A stretch of 64,000 nucleotides of DNA from Deltaproteobacteria bacterium. GTDB lineage: Bacteria > Desulfobacterota > Desulfomonilia > UBA1062. How positions within the stretch are numbered: position 1 is the first letter of the stretch; every line of letters begins with the position of its first letter. The DNA is taken from positions 1 through 64,000 of the forward strand of contig JAGOOG010000011.1 of assembly GCA_017992605.1 (NCBI GenBank), given 5' to 3'. Positions 35,191 to 43,192 of the stretch are shown here, piece after piece. The notes under the pieces are model-generated. The model worked only from the letters and a program-made list of their open reading frames with translations. It was not told the origin of the DNA and did not search any database. The position numbers and the translations under genes are program-made.

Positions 35191-37033
35191 GGTCCACGTA
35201 AAGGGATGTTATCTCCGGGTCAAGCCCCTTACCCGACATGGCACACAACTCCCTGAGCGCGTCCTTGTGCTTCATGTGCGGGCGATAGAGTCTCGGGCTC
35301 GTGATGGCATTGTACGTGTCCACTACCCTCATGGCCCGTGCCGAGATGGGAATGTCCTGCCCGCTGAGACCACGCGGGTAGCCGGTGCCGTCGAAGTTCT
35401 CATGATGGAAGCTCAGAAGGTCGTCATCGAGGTCGATCACCGCTACATCCTTCAGGATACGCGTGGTGATGATGGGGTGTGTATTGATCTTTTTCTTGTC
35501 GAACGGGGTCAGGTCACCCTTGGTGAACAGGGTCGTGGGGATGCCGAGATACCCTATGTTGGCCACGAGTGACGATATCGCCCACTGGTTGGCCAGGACG
35601 TCACCCATGCCCATCTCCTTGGCGAGGGTATAGGTCTGGTCGGATACCTTGAGGGAATAGCCCATGGGGTACCCGGCGCGAAGGTCACTCATGATGGACA
35701 GCGTGTTGAGGACCCCCATGTACCAGTCGTGGATATCCGAATCGAAGCCTGCGGCCACCGCCCATGCCGGGGTTATGTAGGAGGAAATCCACTCGAAGAT
35801 ATCCTGGGGGAGGCCATCCTGACGGAGGTACCCGAGTTCGTGTCCATCCCAGCATATCTGGTTTCCCGGCGCGTCGTACCGGATCGAAATATCGTCGGCC
35901 TGGCACTGGATCTTGACGAGGTGGAGCAGTTCTGCGAGGGCCTTCATGCAGGGTCCTGCCTGGAGCAGTTTTCGTATGCCGAGCTCCAGGGACAGGTTGA
36001 CCTTCTTCATGGCCCCTGCCTGGGAATATGTTGCCAGGCGTATTCCCTTCTTTCTCGCGTGGGAGAGGGTCTGGTGGACGTCATGGATGATGCCCTTGGC
36101 ATCCTGGGCATCGTCGGGCAGGGTTGCCACCCCTATGGTCATGGTGTCGGCAAGATCAGCCCCGAGGCTCTGCGTGGCCTTGTGCAGCGCCGTGACGGCA
36201 TCTCCAGAGGAACAGCCGGGCAGTATCACAAAGAAGCTGAGCTCCTCGTACCGGAGGACCTTGTCGTAGCAGCGCAGGCATCCCTGGATCCTCTTCGCGA
36301 GGGATTTGAGGGTCCTGATTCCTTCGGGAATGTGCTGGTAGAGGCCGAACTTGTCACGGTCTTCAATCTCGATGATGGCGACGGAAAGCGGGAAGCCCAG
36401 GCGCTTTGCGAGCTCCTCGTACTGGTGCAGGACGTCCAGGAGGATGTGTCTCTGGGGAACGTCGATGCGTACATCCAGCGCATCATCGAAGTCCCTTTCC
36501 GGAGAAAGGACCTCCCTGAGAACCTTTTCAGAGCTCAGCAGAAGGTGCTTGGTCAGAACGAGGTCATCGATAGAGAAGGATTTGTCCTTCTTCCGGAAGA
36601 GTTCGAGGCACCCGATGACCTTGGTGTCCCTGTATATGGGGAGCCCGATCATCGAGGAGCAGTGAATCGGCAGCTCATCGGGCTTGATGCCCGCGAGATT
36701 CACGTCCGGGACGAGGATCGGCTTTGCCATATCACGTATGGCGCTCGTGAATATGTCCCCCTTTTCGATGTCTACCGGAATCTCTCCCTGCAGCCCCCTG
36801 CAGAACCACGTGTCCTGGGGATCCCAGATATAGACGAAGGCGACATCATACGGGGTCACATGACCGAGGAAGTTCAGGAAAAGATCCGATATCTTCTCGA
36901 TCCTGACCTCGACGTCGGACAGGAGCGACACCTGGAAAAGCAGCGGGATGATGTCTGCATTGCTCTTTATGAATTCCGGGGAGAGCTCCAGTGTTCGGTC
37001 GACTATGTATTCGTTCAATCGTTCAGGCCACAT
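35177..37033 (-). CDS. GAF domain protein with degenerate GGDEF and degenerate HD-GYP domains
   Basis: 618 residues, cytoplasmic. A GAF domain (about 30-180: HVTPYDVAFVYIWDPQD, PIHCSSMIGLPIYRDTKVIG), then a GGDEF-like domain in which the signature is replaced by RYEELSFFVILPG, so no cyclase activity is expected. The C-terminal third is HD-GYP: NIGYLGIP, HPIITTRILKDV, HHENFDGTGYPRGL. The HHE and GYP parts are kept but the HD pair reads AN (VANIGYLGIP instead of HDIGK...), so metal binding is compromised. It may sense cyclic di-GMP or act as a scaffold; that is inference. Confidence 0.83.
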   Translation of the reverse strand: MWPERLNEYIVDRTLELSPEFIKSNADIIPLLFQVSLLSDVEVRIEKISDLFLNFLGHVTPYDVAFVYIWDPQDTWFCRGLQGEIPVDIEKGDIFTSAIRDMAKPILVPDVNLAGIKPDELPIHCSSMIGLPIYRDTKVIGCLELFRKKDKSFSIDDLVLTKHLLLSSEKVLREVLSPERDFDDALDVRIDVPQRHILLDVLHQYEELAKRLGFPLSVAIIEIEDRDKFGLYQHIPEGIRTLKSLAKRIQGCLRCYDKVLRYEELSFFVILPGCSSGDAVTALHKATQSLGADLADTMTIGVATLPDDAQDAKGIIHDVHQTLSHARKKGIRLATYSQAGAMKKVNLSLELGIRKLLQAGPCMKALAELLHLVKIQCQADDISIRYDAPGNQICWDGHELGYLRQDGLPQDIFEWISSYITPAWAVAAGFDSDIHDWYMGVLNTLSIMSDLRAGYPMGYSLKVSDQTYTLAKEMGMGDVLANQWAISSLVANIGYLGIPTTLFTKGDLTPFDKKKINTHPIITTRILKDVAVIDLDDDLLSFHHENFDGTGYPRGLSGQDIPISARAMRVVDTYNAITSPRLYRPHMKHKDALRELCAMSGKGLDPEITSLYVDLIGS

Positions 37034-37094
37034 AACACATCCCGCTCACTCTCCCCACAAAACCATTCACTCACGGCAAAGAAAACCAAGGTGC

Positions 37095-37220
37095 CTACAT
37101 GCGCGCGCGCTGCGAATGCCAGTATGACTCGAACTCCCTGCAGGCCCTCTTCAGGTCGCGTAACGTCCTGATGCCAAGACGCCCCAGCTGTTCGAGTATC
37201 TCCCTTCTCGTGAGCCACAT
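37095..37220 (-). CDS. Putative 41-residue small protein
   Basis: An ATG at 37218-37220 has AGGGG eight bases upstream and opens a 41-codon frame ending in TAG at 37095. The peptide begins MWLTRREILEQLGRLGIRTL and continues RDLKRACREFESYW, with a short basic tail. It looks like a helix-turn-helix or similar two-helix unit with a Leu/Ile pattern, more regular than a chance frame. It lies between murJ and the GAF/HD-GYP gene, same strand as both. A longer frame on the same strand over this interval is probably spurious. Confidence 0.5.
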   Translation of the reverse strand: MWLTRREILEQLGRLGIRTLRDLKRACREFESYWHSQRARM

Positions 37221-37450
37221 GATGAAGACCCCTGCGCATGAAGCATGTATGCTGTCTCAAGGTAGCAAACATGGTGCCATCCACTGAATGCCGGTCAACA
37301 TTACGAAATCACGATATTATTTGGTATCCTGCGGAGATGAGTGCCGATTCACGAATAGAACTTTTCTTACTCTTTATAAGAAATATATTTCATACGGCAT
37401 TTCGGCTGTGCTGTCATAAGAAGCGAGCCACCACAGAGCTGTCGATGAAC

Positions 37451-38992
37451 TCAGCGAGGACGACGTCCAGTCAGGAATCCCCGCATCCCCAGGAGCCACA
37501 GGAGTGCGAAGTACAGAGCCCCTCCGAGAATGACGGCAGCAGCCAAGAGCCCGCCAGTGGCAGGACTCAGCCCCGACTCCCATACCTCCATGCGGGCAAA
37601 GGGCACCAGGACCACCCCCATTATCGCAGACGCGACGAGCATCTTGCCGACCTGCTTGCGGTGCTCTCCGGTCATGCGGATGCCCGATCTCAGGACATAG
37701 CGGTGCTGGATGAACAGCTGGACGAGGACGGAAAGGCTGCTGGCAAGGGCTATGCCCGCGTGCCGCAGGCACGGCATGAAGATGAGGCAGAACAGCACGT
37801 TCGCCGCCAGGGATACCCAGGATATGTTGACCACCACCTTTGCCTTCTGCATGGCGTAGAGGGCCTGCGTCTGTATCCGCGTGTAACCCACGGCCCAGAG
37901 GCTCAACCCGTACATCTGCAGCGCATACGCCGATGCGAGGGTATCTGCGTAGGTAAAGGCCCCCCGCATGAAAAGCACGGCGAATATGGGTTTTGCCAGA
38001 ACAACGGCGCCGACCGTGGCGGGTATGGTGAAGAGGAGCACGGAAAGCACGCCGCGCCCCATGAGAAAGGAAAAATGCCCTGTGTCCATACGTGCCGAGG
38101 CAGAGCTCATGGACGGCAGCATCACGTTCCCCACGGCAAAGGCGAAGACCCCCAGGGGGAGTTCGAGAATCCTGTTGGCATAGTAGAGGTAGGACACGCT
38201 CCCCTGGGCAAGGAGCGATGCGAGCAGGGTCCCCACGAGCACGTTGATCTGGTAGATGGACGCCCCGATGGCTGCGACACCGACCAGGCGCACCACCTTC
38301 CGGACACGGGTTGAACGGAATTTCCTGAGGAATCCGATGGGCACACCCCGCCTCTTCAGCGGAGGTATCTGCAGGAGAATCTGTGCGACTCCACCTGCGA
38401 CCACCCCCCATGCCAGGGCGTCTGCCGGCGACGGGATCAGGGGAAAGGCGACATGCAGGACAACAGGAACGCCGATCATGAAGACGTTCATGACGATGGG
38501 GGCTGCAGCAGGCATGGCGAAATGCCCCAGGGAGTTGAGGATCCCCATGAACAGGGCGGCTATCCCGATGAGCATGATGTAGGGGAACATGATGCGGGTC
38601 AGATGCACCGTGGTGTCAAAGACCGGGAGATGGAGGAAGCCCGGTGCGATAACCGTCACGAGGACCGGCGCTGCAATCTCGCCGATCAGCACGATGACGG
38701 TGAGCGCCACGAACATGAGGGTGAGGACCTCGCGGGCCATGCGGTATGCCTGCTCCACGCCCTCTCGTTCCTTTACCTCGCTGAAGACGGGTACAAAGGC
38801 CACGCTCACGGCACCCTCGGCCATGAACCGCCTCAGCAGGTTCGGAAGCCTGAAGGCGACGACAAAGGCATCGGCAAGGGGACCCGCGCCGAGCAGCCAG
38901 GCCATGACCATGTCACGGACAAAGCCGAGGACGCGGCTGATGGCGGTGAGGCCGCCGACCGTGGCAACGTTCTTCCGGAAGCCATCCCTCAT
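37451..38992 (-). CDS. murJ: Lipid II flippase MurJ
   Basis: 513 residues, about 14 transmembrane helices. Moves lipid II across the inner membrane for peptidoglycan synthesis. The N-terminus is typical (VATVGGLTAISRVLGFVRDM, then ADAFVVAFRLPNLLRRFMAEGA), and VAFVPVFSEVKEREG follows. The charged residues in helices 1, 2 and 8 of MurJ are in the expected blocks. It follows the DUF1573 gene by 44 bases, same strand, and may share its transcript. Confidence 0.93.
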   Translation of the reverse strand: MRDGFRKNVATVGGLTAISRVLGFVRDMVMAWLLGAGPLADAFVVAFRLPNLLRRFMAEGAVSVAFVPVFSEVKEREGVEQAYRMAREVLTLMFVALTVIVLIGEIAAPVLVTVIAPGFLHLPVFDTTVHLTRIMFPYIMLIGIAALFMGILNSLGHFAMPAAAPIVMNVFMIGVPVVLHVAFPLIPSPADALAWGVVAGGVAQILLQIPPLKRRGVPIGFLRKFRSTRVRKVVRLVGVAAIGASIYQINVLVGTLLASLLAQGSVSYLYYANRILELPLGVFAFAVGNVMLPSMSSASARMDTGHFSFLMGRGVLSVLLFTIPATVGAVVLAKPIFAVLFMRGAFTYADTLASAYALQMYGLSLWAVGYTRIQTQALYAMQKAKVVVNISWVSLAANVLFCLIFMPCLRHAGIALASSLSVLVQLFIQHRYVLRSGIRMTGEHRKQVGKMLVASAIMGVVLVPFARMEVWESGLSPATGGLLAAAVILGGALYFALLWLLGMRGFLTGRRPR

Positions 38993-39036
38993 GTCAGCAG
39001 AGGTTGTCAGAATCCAGCTCGGACAGAGTCACTCTG

Positions 39037-39771
39037 TCAATCACCCACGACCGATGCCCTCACCTGGACTGTTTTCACCTTGAGTCCTTCCAGGTTGGTT
39101 TCGAACTGCAAGAGCCCGAGGAACCGATCATCCTTGCGCAAGGGCTTAAAACTCACCGTAATCGATGTTGCTTTTCCTTTTTCGAGCATGATGTTCCCGT
39201 TGTGCGATATCGAGAGCAGCGTATCCGGGAAGGCGGAAACCTTCGACAGCATGATCGGCCCGTTACTTTTGTTCGTTATGGTCACCTCTCGGGTATTGAC
39301 TGAGCGGGGTCTCACCGTCCCGAAGTTTACCACCTGAGGGTCTATTCTGAGGATATCAACTACCTTAAGATTCACGGAAAGTCGGATGACCGCTGCATCA
39401 GGATCGTTCGTCTCGACCTCGACACTCTTCGTGAAGGGATCCCTGCCCCTGACATATTTCGTCGGAACGGTCACGACGACCTTCTGCGTCTTCCCCGGCT
39501 CAATCGATGTCCTTCCGTCCTCGATCTGCCGCCCCCCCGGGACGGTCACCTGCGCCCCTCAACAGGGTTTGGGCTTGATGAGGAGGTTCCTGTCTCCGAT
39601 ATTCCTGAACATGAATTCATGGGTGACATCCATGCCCTCGGGGACTGTCCCGGCATCGTACACGGTCTTCCCCACCTGCACCCTGGGAGATGCGTGGCAT
39701 GAGAGCTCCATGAGCACGATGATTGTCAGGCTCAGGATAAACATGCCTGTATACCTTGAGGTTTTCACCAT
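39037..39771 (-). CDS. DUF1573 exported protein, candidate selenoprotein (in-frame TGA)
   Basis: 244 codons read through a TGA at 39561-39559 (residue 71). GGAGG precedes the ATG; a signal or anchor follows (MFILSLTIIVLMELSCHA). The first half has the DUF1573 core YDAGTVPEGMDVTHEFMFRN and GDRNLLIKPKPC; directly after the TGA, in the same frame, GAQVTVPGG and SIEPGKTQKVVVTV continue the family. The TGA falls where relatives usually have the first Cys of their SCGCT motif. A GC-rich hairpin follows at SECIS distance. I therefore read it as selenocysteine; a nonsense mutation or sequence error is the alternative. Two Ig-like domains (residues 33-130 and 135-244) are seen. Confidence 0.6.
39529..39545 (-). 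promoter_or_regulatory. Candidate bacterial SECIS hairpin downstream of the in-frame TGA
   Basis: On the minus strand, counting from the base after TGA, positions 14-30 (CCGTCCCGGGGGGGCGG) fold as a stem of six or seven pairs (one G-U) with an apical loop of three to five G-rich bases starting at about 20. Bacterial SECIS elements sit within the coding region with the apical loop about 16-37 bases after UGA and a G in the loop, which this meets. Any GC-rich gene can form such hairpins by chance, so this is supportive only. Confidence 0.35.
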
Positions 39772-39883
39772 GAATCCACCTCCGTTTTCCGCTAGCATAA
39801 AATATTTCCCATTTCCAGAGGGTATTTGGCCATCTCTCTGCGAACCGGTTGACTTTTCAGGCTCCGCAGCATACATCTTACGC

Positions 39884-41023
39884 ATGCGCGGCAAACTTGA
39901 ACACCCCAGAGGACTTATCGAACTCATCTCAGTGGAAGTCGAGCGTATCGACACCGAATACCGAGAACTCTGGCTGAGCTTCGAGTATACCTGCCCGGGC
40001 GGCGAATACAAGTCTGCAATGGTGCTGCCCATAAGCAATTCCAAGGAAATGGCGAACTTCTTTTTCAAGGAACTCATCAGCGAGGCCAAGCATCTTTCCG
40101 AAATAGAGAAGAACGAGGCACTGAGCGTGGGCCTGTATGTGGCAAACAAGACCGACACCATGCTTCCCATCAAGAACCTGTGCCAGCGTGTCATCGATGC
40201 CCTCAATGCAGATGGCGACCTCCAGGAGAACAGGGAGTTCATCGACCTGTGCACCTCGGGTTTCCACTTCAAGGACGGCACAAGCAGCCTCAGCTCGAAG
40301 GGGTTCGAGGAGCGCTTCAAGATATTCATGAGCAGGGCCACTCAGAAGATGTCCCAGGGGTACTACACCATAGCGGCGGATGATCTCGAGAAGGCCAATG
40401 TCCTGTGCTCCACGAGCCCCCTGATCTCCAAGCTCATCGGCATCTGTCACCGGGAGCTGGGGCACCTCGACCTTGCCCTGGAGATGTTCAACCGGGCCAT
40501 GGACCTGGGCGACAAGGAGAAAGAGACCTACCTGTACCTCTCCGAAATACATTTCTTTCTCAACGACATGGAGCAGGCGTACGAGATCCTCGAAAAGATG
40601 CTCCATGAGCACAGGGATGACATCAGGGCCCTCGTCGAGCTTGCGAACATCAACTATCAGATGGACAGGGAGTACCTGCCCCTCCTGGACAGGGCATATG
40701 CCCTCGACACGGAGCAGACCCGGGACACCATCCTCCAGACCTTCGTGTTCAAGAAGGTCGGAGGGGGCAGAAGAACGAGGATATCCATCGGGGATGCGGC
40801 CGGTCTCCTCGGGATACCCGAGCAGAGTATCAGACAGCTGGTCCTCTCCAACAAGATCCCGGTGAGGGCCTTCCCCGACAACGAGGAACTGATACTGGAC
40901 GAAAACGAGCTCAAGGCCTGGGCTCATGTATACAGGAGATACAAGCTGCTGCAGGATGAGATCGAGAGAGTTAACACTCAGCAGGGAGGGGATAAAAATC
41001 AGGGCATGGCTCTACTTTCCTGA
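39884..41023 (+). CDS. Protein with TPR-like repeats and C-terminal MerR/excisionase-type HTH
   Basis: 379 residues from the ATG at 39884. The N-terminal 150 residues (MRGKLEHPRGLIELISVEVE..., SFEYTCPGGEYKSAMVLPIS) match no family I know. TPR-like repeats follow (ISKLIGICHRELGHLDLALE, LSEIHFFLNDMEQAYEIL, ALVELANINYQMDREYLPLL). The C-terminus carries an HTH of the excisionase/MerR type (RISIGDAAGLLGIPEQSIRQL, then NKIPVRAFPDNEELILDENE). There is no ribosome site; TTGACT 35 bases upstream with a weak -10 would put transcription near the ATG, so the message may be leaderless, but this is weak. The 3' end overlaps the hydrolase gene by 68 bases. Confidence 0.65.
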   Translation: MRGKLEHPRGLIELISVEVERIDTEYRELWLSFEYTCPGGEYKSAMVLPISNSKEMANFFFKELISEAKHLSEIEKNEALSVGLYVANKTDTMLPIKNLCQRVIDALNADGDLQENREFIDLCTSGFHFKDGTSSLSSKGFEERFKIFMSRATQKMSQGYYTIAADDLEKANVLCSTSPLISKLIGICHRELGHLDLALEMFNRAMDLGDKEKETYLYLSEIHFFLNDMEQAYEILEKMLHEHRDDIRALVELANINYQMDREYLPLLDRAYALDTEQTRDTILQTFVFKKVGGGRRTRISIGDAAGLLGIPEQSIRQLVLSNKIPVRAFPDNEELILDENELKAWAHVYRRYKLLQDEIERVNTQQGGDKNQGMALLS

Positions 41024-41714
41024 GCCGGCACCGACAAGACTCTTACCCGCCCTCATCTTCTGCCACGGTATTCCAGGCTCGAAACCAGACCCTCACGACA
41101 GGGGGTACATTCCCCTCTTTGAAGAATGTACAGGGCTTGGATTCGCCTGTGCTACGTTCAATTTCAGGGGGTGCGGTCTGTCCGGGGGGAACATCGACAT
41201 GAGGGGATGGCACCAGGACCTGGATGCCGTGATCGACGCAGTGCAGGGGCACCCCGGCATCGATCCGTCCTCCGTCCACTGCATAGGCTTCTCGGCGGGC
41301 GGGGCCATAGCGGCAAAGATCGTGTCCTACCAGAAGGAGGTGGCGAGCCTGCTCCTGGTGGCCTCGCCGCAGAACTTCTCCGATATCCTGCCTGCCGACC
41401 CCTCGATCCTGAAGGATCACTTCCTGTCCATCGGGCTCATCCGCGACGAGTCGTTTCCCCACGACCTCGAAGGGTGGTACCGTGATTTCCTGGGAGTGGA
41501 TCCCGCCCACTGGCTGCCGTTCATCCACCCCCGCCCCGTGGGCGTCGTACATGGGGACTGCGACGGGACCGTGCCTGTCAACCATGCCGAGAAGCTCTTC
41601 GATGCTGCGTGGGAGCCGAAGAAGCTGACCATCCTGAGAGGCGCCGGGCACCAGCTGAGAAAGGACCCCCGTATCATGCAGGTGCTCCGGGACTGGCTGA
41701 GCGCGGTCTGCTGA
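40956..41714 (+). CDS. Alpha/beta-fold hydrolase
   Basis: 252 residues. Oxyanion loop ALIFCHGIPGS, nucleophile in GFSAGGAIAA (GxSxG), acid in VVHGDCDGTVPVNHAEKLF and catalytic His in LRGAGHQLRKDP: a complete serine hydrolase triad of the dienelactone-hydrolase/serine-aminopeptidase type. The ATG at 40956 is chosen because ELTLSREGIKIRAWLYFP is needed for the first two strands. It overlaps the upstream gene by 68 bases and is followed at once by the tetrapyrrole operon. Substrate unknown. Confidence 0.8.
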   Translation: MRSRELTLSREGIKIRAWLYFPEPAPTRLLPALIFCHGIPGSKPDPHDRGYIPLFEECTGLGFACATFNFRGCGLSGGNIDMRGWHQDLDAVIDAVQGHPGIDPSSVHCIGFSAGGAIAAKIVSYQKEVASLLLVASPQNFSDILPADPSILKDHFLSIGLIRDESFPHDLEGWYRDFLGVDPAHWLPFIHPRPVGVVHGDCDGTVPVNHAEKLFDAAWEPKKLTILRGAGHQLRKDPRIMQVLRDWLSAVC

Positions 41715-42389
41715 ATGCACATGGACACCATGGAAAACAACTACATGCCGATCTTCATCGACCTCAGGGGCAAGCCCGTGGTGGTCGTAGGAGGCGGGAC
41801 CGTCGCCGCCCGCAAGATAGAGACCCTCCTGAAGGCGGGTGCACAGGTAAAGGTCATAGCCCCGGGGGTGACCGATGAGATCGCCTCGTTCGAGGGTCTC
41901 GAAATTGAGACGCGAGAATATGAAGAGGACGACCTCGAGAAGGCCTTCCTGGTCATCGCTGCGACCGACGACGAGAAGACCAATCGGGCAGTGAGCGAAG
42001 AGGCCCGGCAGAGGCGCATCTTCTGCAATGTGGTGGACAGGCCCGAGCTCTGTTCATTCATCGTGCCCTCGATCGTGGAGCGCGGGCCCATCAAGGTGGC
42101 CATCTCGACGGGGGGGCTTTCGCCGGCCCTCTCCAGGAGGCTTCGCCACGTCATCGGGAAGACAATCGGAGACGAGTACGTGGCACTGGCAGCCGTTCTC
42201 GGCAAGGTCCGCCCTCTTGTCCGTTCGCAGCCGGGAACCGCCGACGAGCACAAGAGGGTCTTCGAGCTTCTCATCGACTCGGAGCTCATCGAGGCGATCC
42301 GTGCAGGGAACCGGGGCATGGCCGAGGACATACTCTTCCAGGCGCTCGGTCAGCGCATCGACCTCTCGGAGGTCATCCCATGGGCATAG
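41715..42389 (+). CDS. sirC: Precorrin-2 dehydrogenase (sirohaem synthase N-terminal type)
   Basis: 224 residues. Oxidises precorrin-2 to sirohydrochlorin with NAD+. The Rossmann glycine motif is VVVVGGGTVAARKIETLL; CNVVDRPELCSFIVPSIVERGPIKVAISTGG and PALSRRLRHVIG are typical of Met8p/CysG N-terminal domains. Ferrochelatase activity, present in some homologues, cannot be judged from sequence. It is the first gene of the operon, with hemX starting ten bases before its stop. An in-frame ATG two codons later (41721) is an alternative start. Confidence 0.88.
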   Translation: MHMDTMENNYMPIFIDLRGKPVVVVGGGTVAARKIETLLKAGAQVKVIAPGVTDEIASFEGLEIETREYEEDDLEKAFLVIAATDDEKTNRAVSEEARQRRIFCNVVDRPELCSFIVPSIVERGPIKVAISTGGLSPALSRRLRHVIGKTIGDEYVALAAVLGKVRPLVRSQPGTADEHKRVFELLIDSELIEAIRAGNRGMAEDILFQALGQRIDLSEVIPWA

Positions 42390-43192
42390 CCGTTGCGTTC
42401 ATCCTCTACACCCTGACCGGCCTCGGTTTCATCGCCTATCTCTTTGTCAGGGCGAACGCCTTTCTGGTTGTTCTGAGGGCCCTCTACGGTCTGAGCGTCG
42501 CCGCCCATGCCGTATCGTTCATCTCCCTCTGGTGGGCATCCGGCCAGCTTCCCGTGGAGACCCCCATGGAATCCCTCAACATGCTCGTCCTCTTCTCGTC
42601 GCTTGCATTCATACCCTTCGTCCTCAAGAGGAAGACCGCCATCCTTGCCGCCTTCTTCCTGCCGGCCGCCTCCATCGTGCTGGCGTTCATCGCCCCGACC
42701 CTGCAGGCAGGCACCGAGGTCCTGAGCAACCCCCACAGGACCTGGCACGTGCTGCACACCCTGAGTGTCATCGCCGGAGAGGCGTTTTTCGTGGTCGCAG
42801 CCATTGCGTCCATCGTGTACCTCATCCATGAACGGATCATCCGGAAAGGCACCATCCACCTGAGCATCTCCCCCCTGCCACCTCTGGCCCTGCTCGACGG
42901 AATCCTCTACGGCTCGCTTGCCCTGGGCTTTTTCGCCATCACGGTCGGCATGATCCTGGGTGGTCTCTGGGCCTCTGCACTGGGAATAGCATTCTCCAGC
43001 ATCGCACCCAAGGTCGCGGCAGGGGCTTTGTTGTGGCTCGTCTTCGGGCTGAGCCTGCACCAGAGATTCGCCCTCGGATGGAAAGGGAAACGCACCGCCA
43101 TCATCACCCTCATAGGGTTCTTCCTCATGGTGCTGCTCTTCGTCGGGATCAACGTCGCCTTCCCCGAATCACACGGGATCAGGCTCATCTGA
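42380..43192 (+). CDS. hemX: HemX / CcsA-type cytochrome c assembly membrane protein
   Basis: 270 residues, eight or so hydrophobic segments. The haem-handling CcsA motifs are partly present: WWASGQLPVETPMESLNMLVLF (compare the WWD-type domain, here shorter), LSNPHRTWHVLHTLSVIAGEAFF with a conserved His, LHQRF with a second His near the end. HemX proteins next to hemA are thought to affect HemA level or to handle haem. It overlaps sirC and shares one base with the hemA start (TGATG). Confidence 0.8.
   Translation: MGIAVAFILYTLTGLGFIAYLFVRANAFLVVLRALYGLSVAAHAVSFISLWWASGQLPVETPMESLNMLVLFSSLAFIPFVLKRKTAILAAFFLPAASIVLAFIAPTLQAGTEVLSNPHRTWHVLHTLSVIAGEAFFVVAAIASIVYLIHERIIRKGTIHLSISPLPPLALLDGILYGSLALGFFAITVGMILGGLWASALGIAFSSIAPKVAAGALLWLVFGLSLHQRFALGWKGKRTAIITLIGFFLMVLLFVGINVAFPESHGIRLI

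Noticed and set aside
37015-37284. 89-codon frame on the minus strand over the murJ-GAF gap
   Set aside because: It has no good ribosome site and reads as frame-shadow of the 41-residue small ORF and of the GAF gene start.
39559-40341. Upstream half of the DUF1573 gene as a separate truncated gene
   Set aside because: Both halves are in one frame separated only by a TGA; a single gene with Sec or a nonsense codon is simpler.
42380-43192. CcsA of a System II cytochrome c maturation complex
   Set aside because: No ccsB/resB gene is adjacent and the position next to hemA fits HemX better, although the two families are related.
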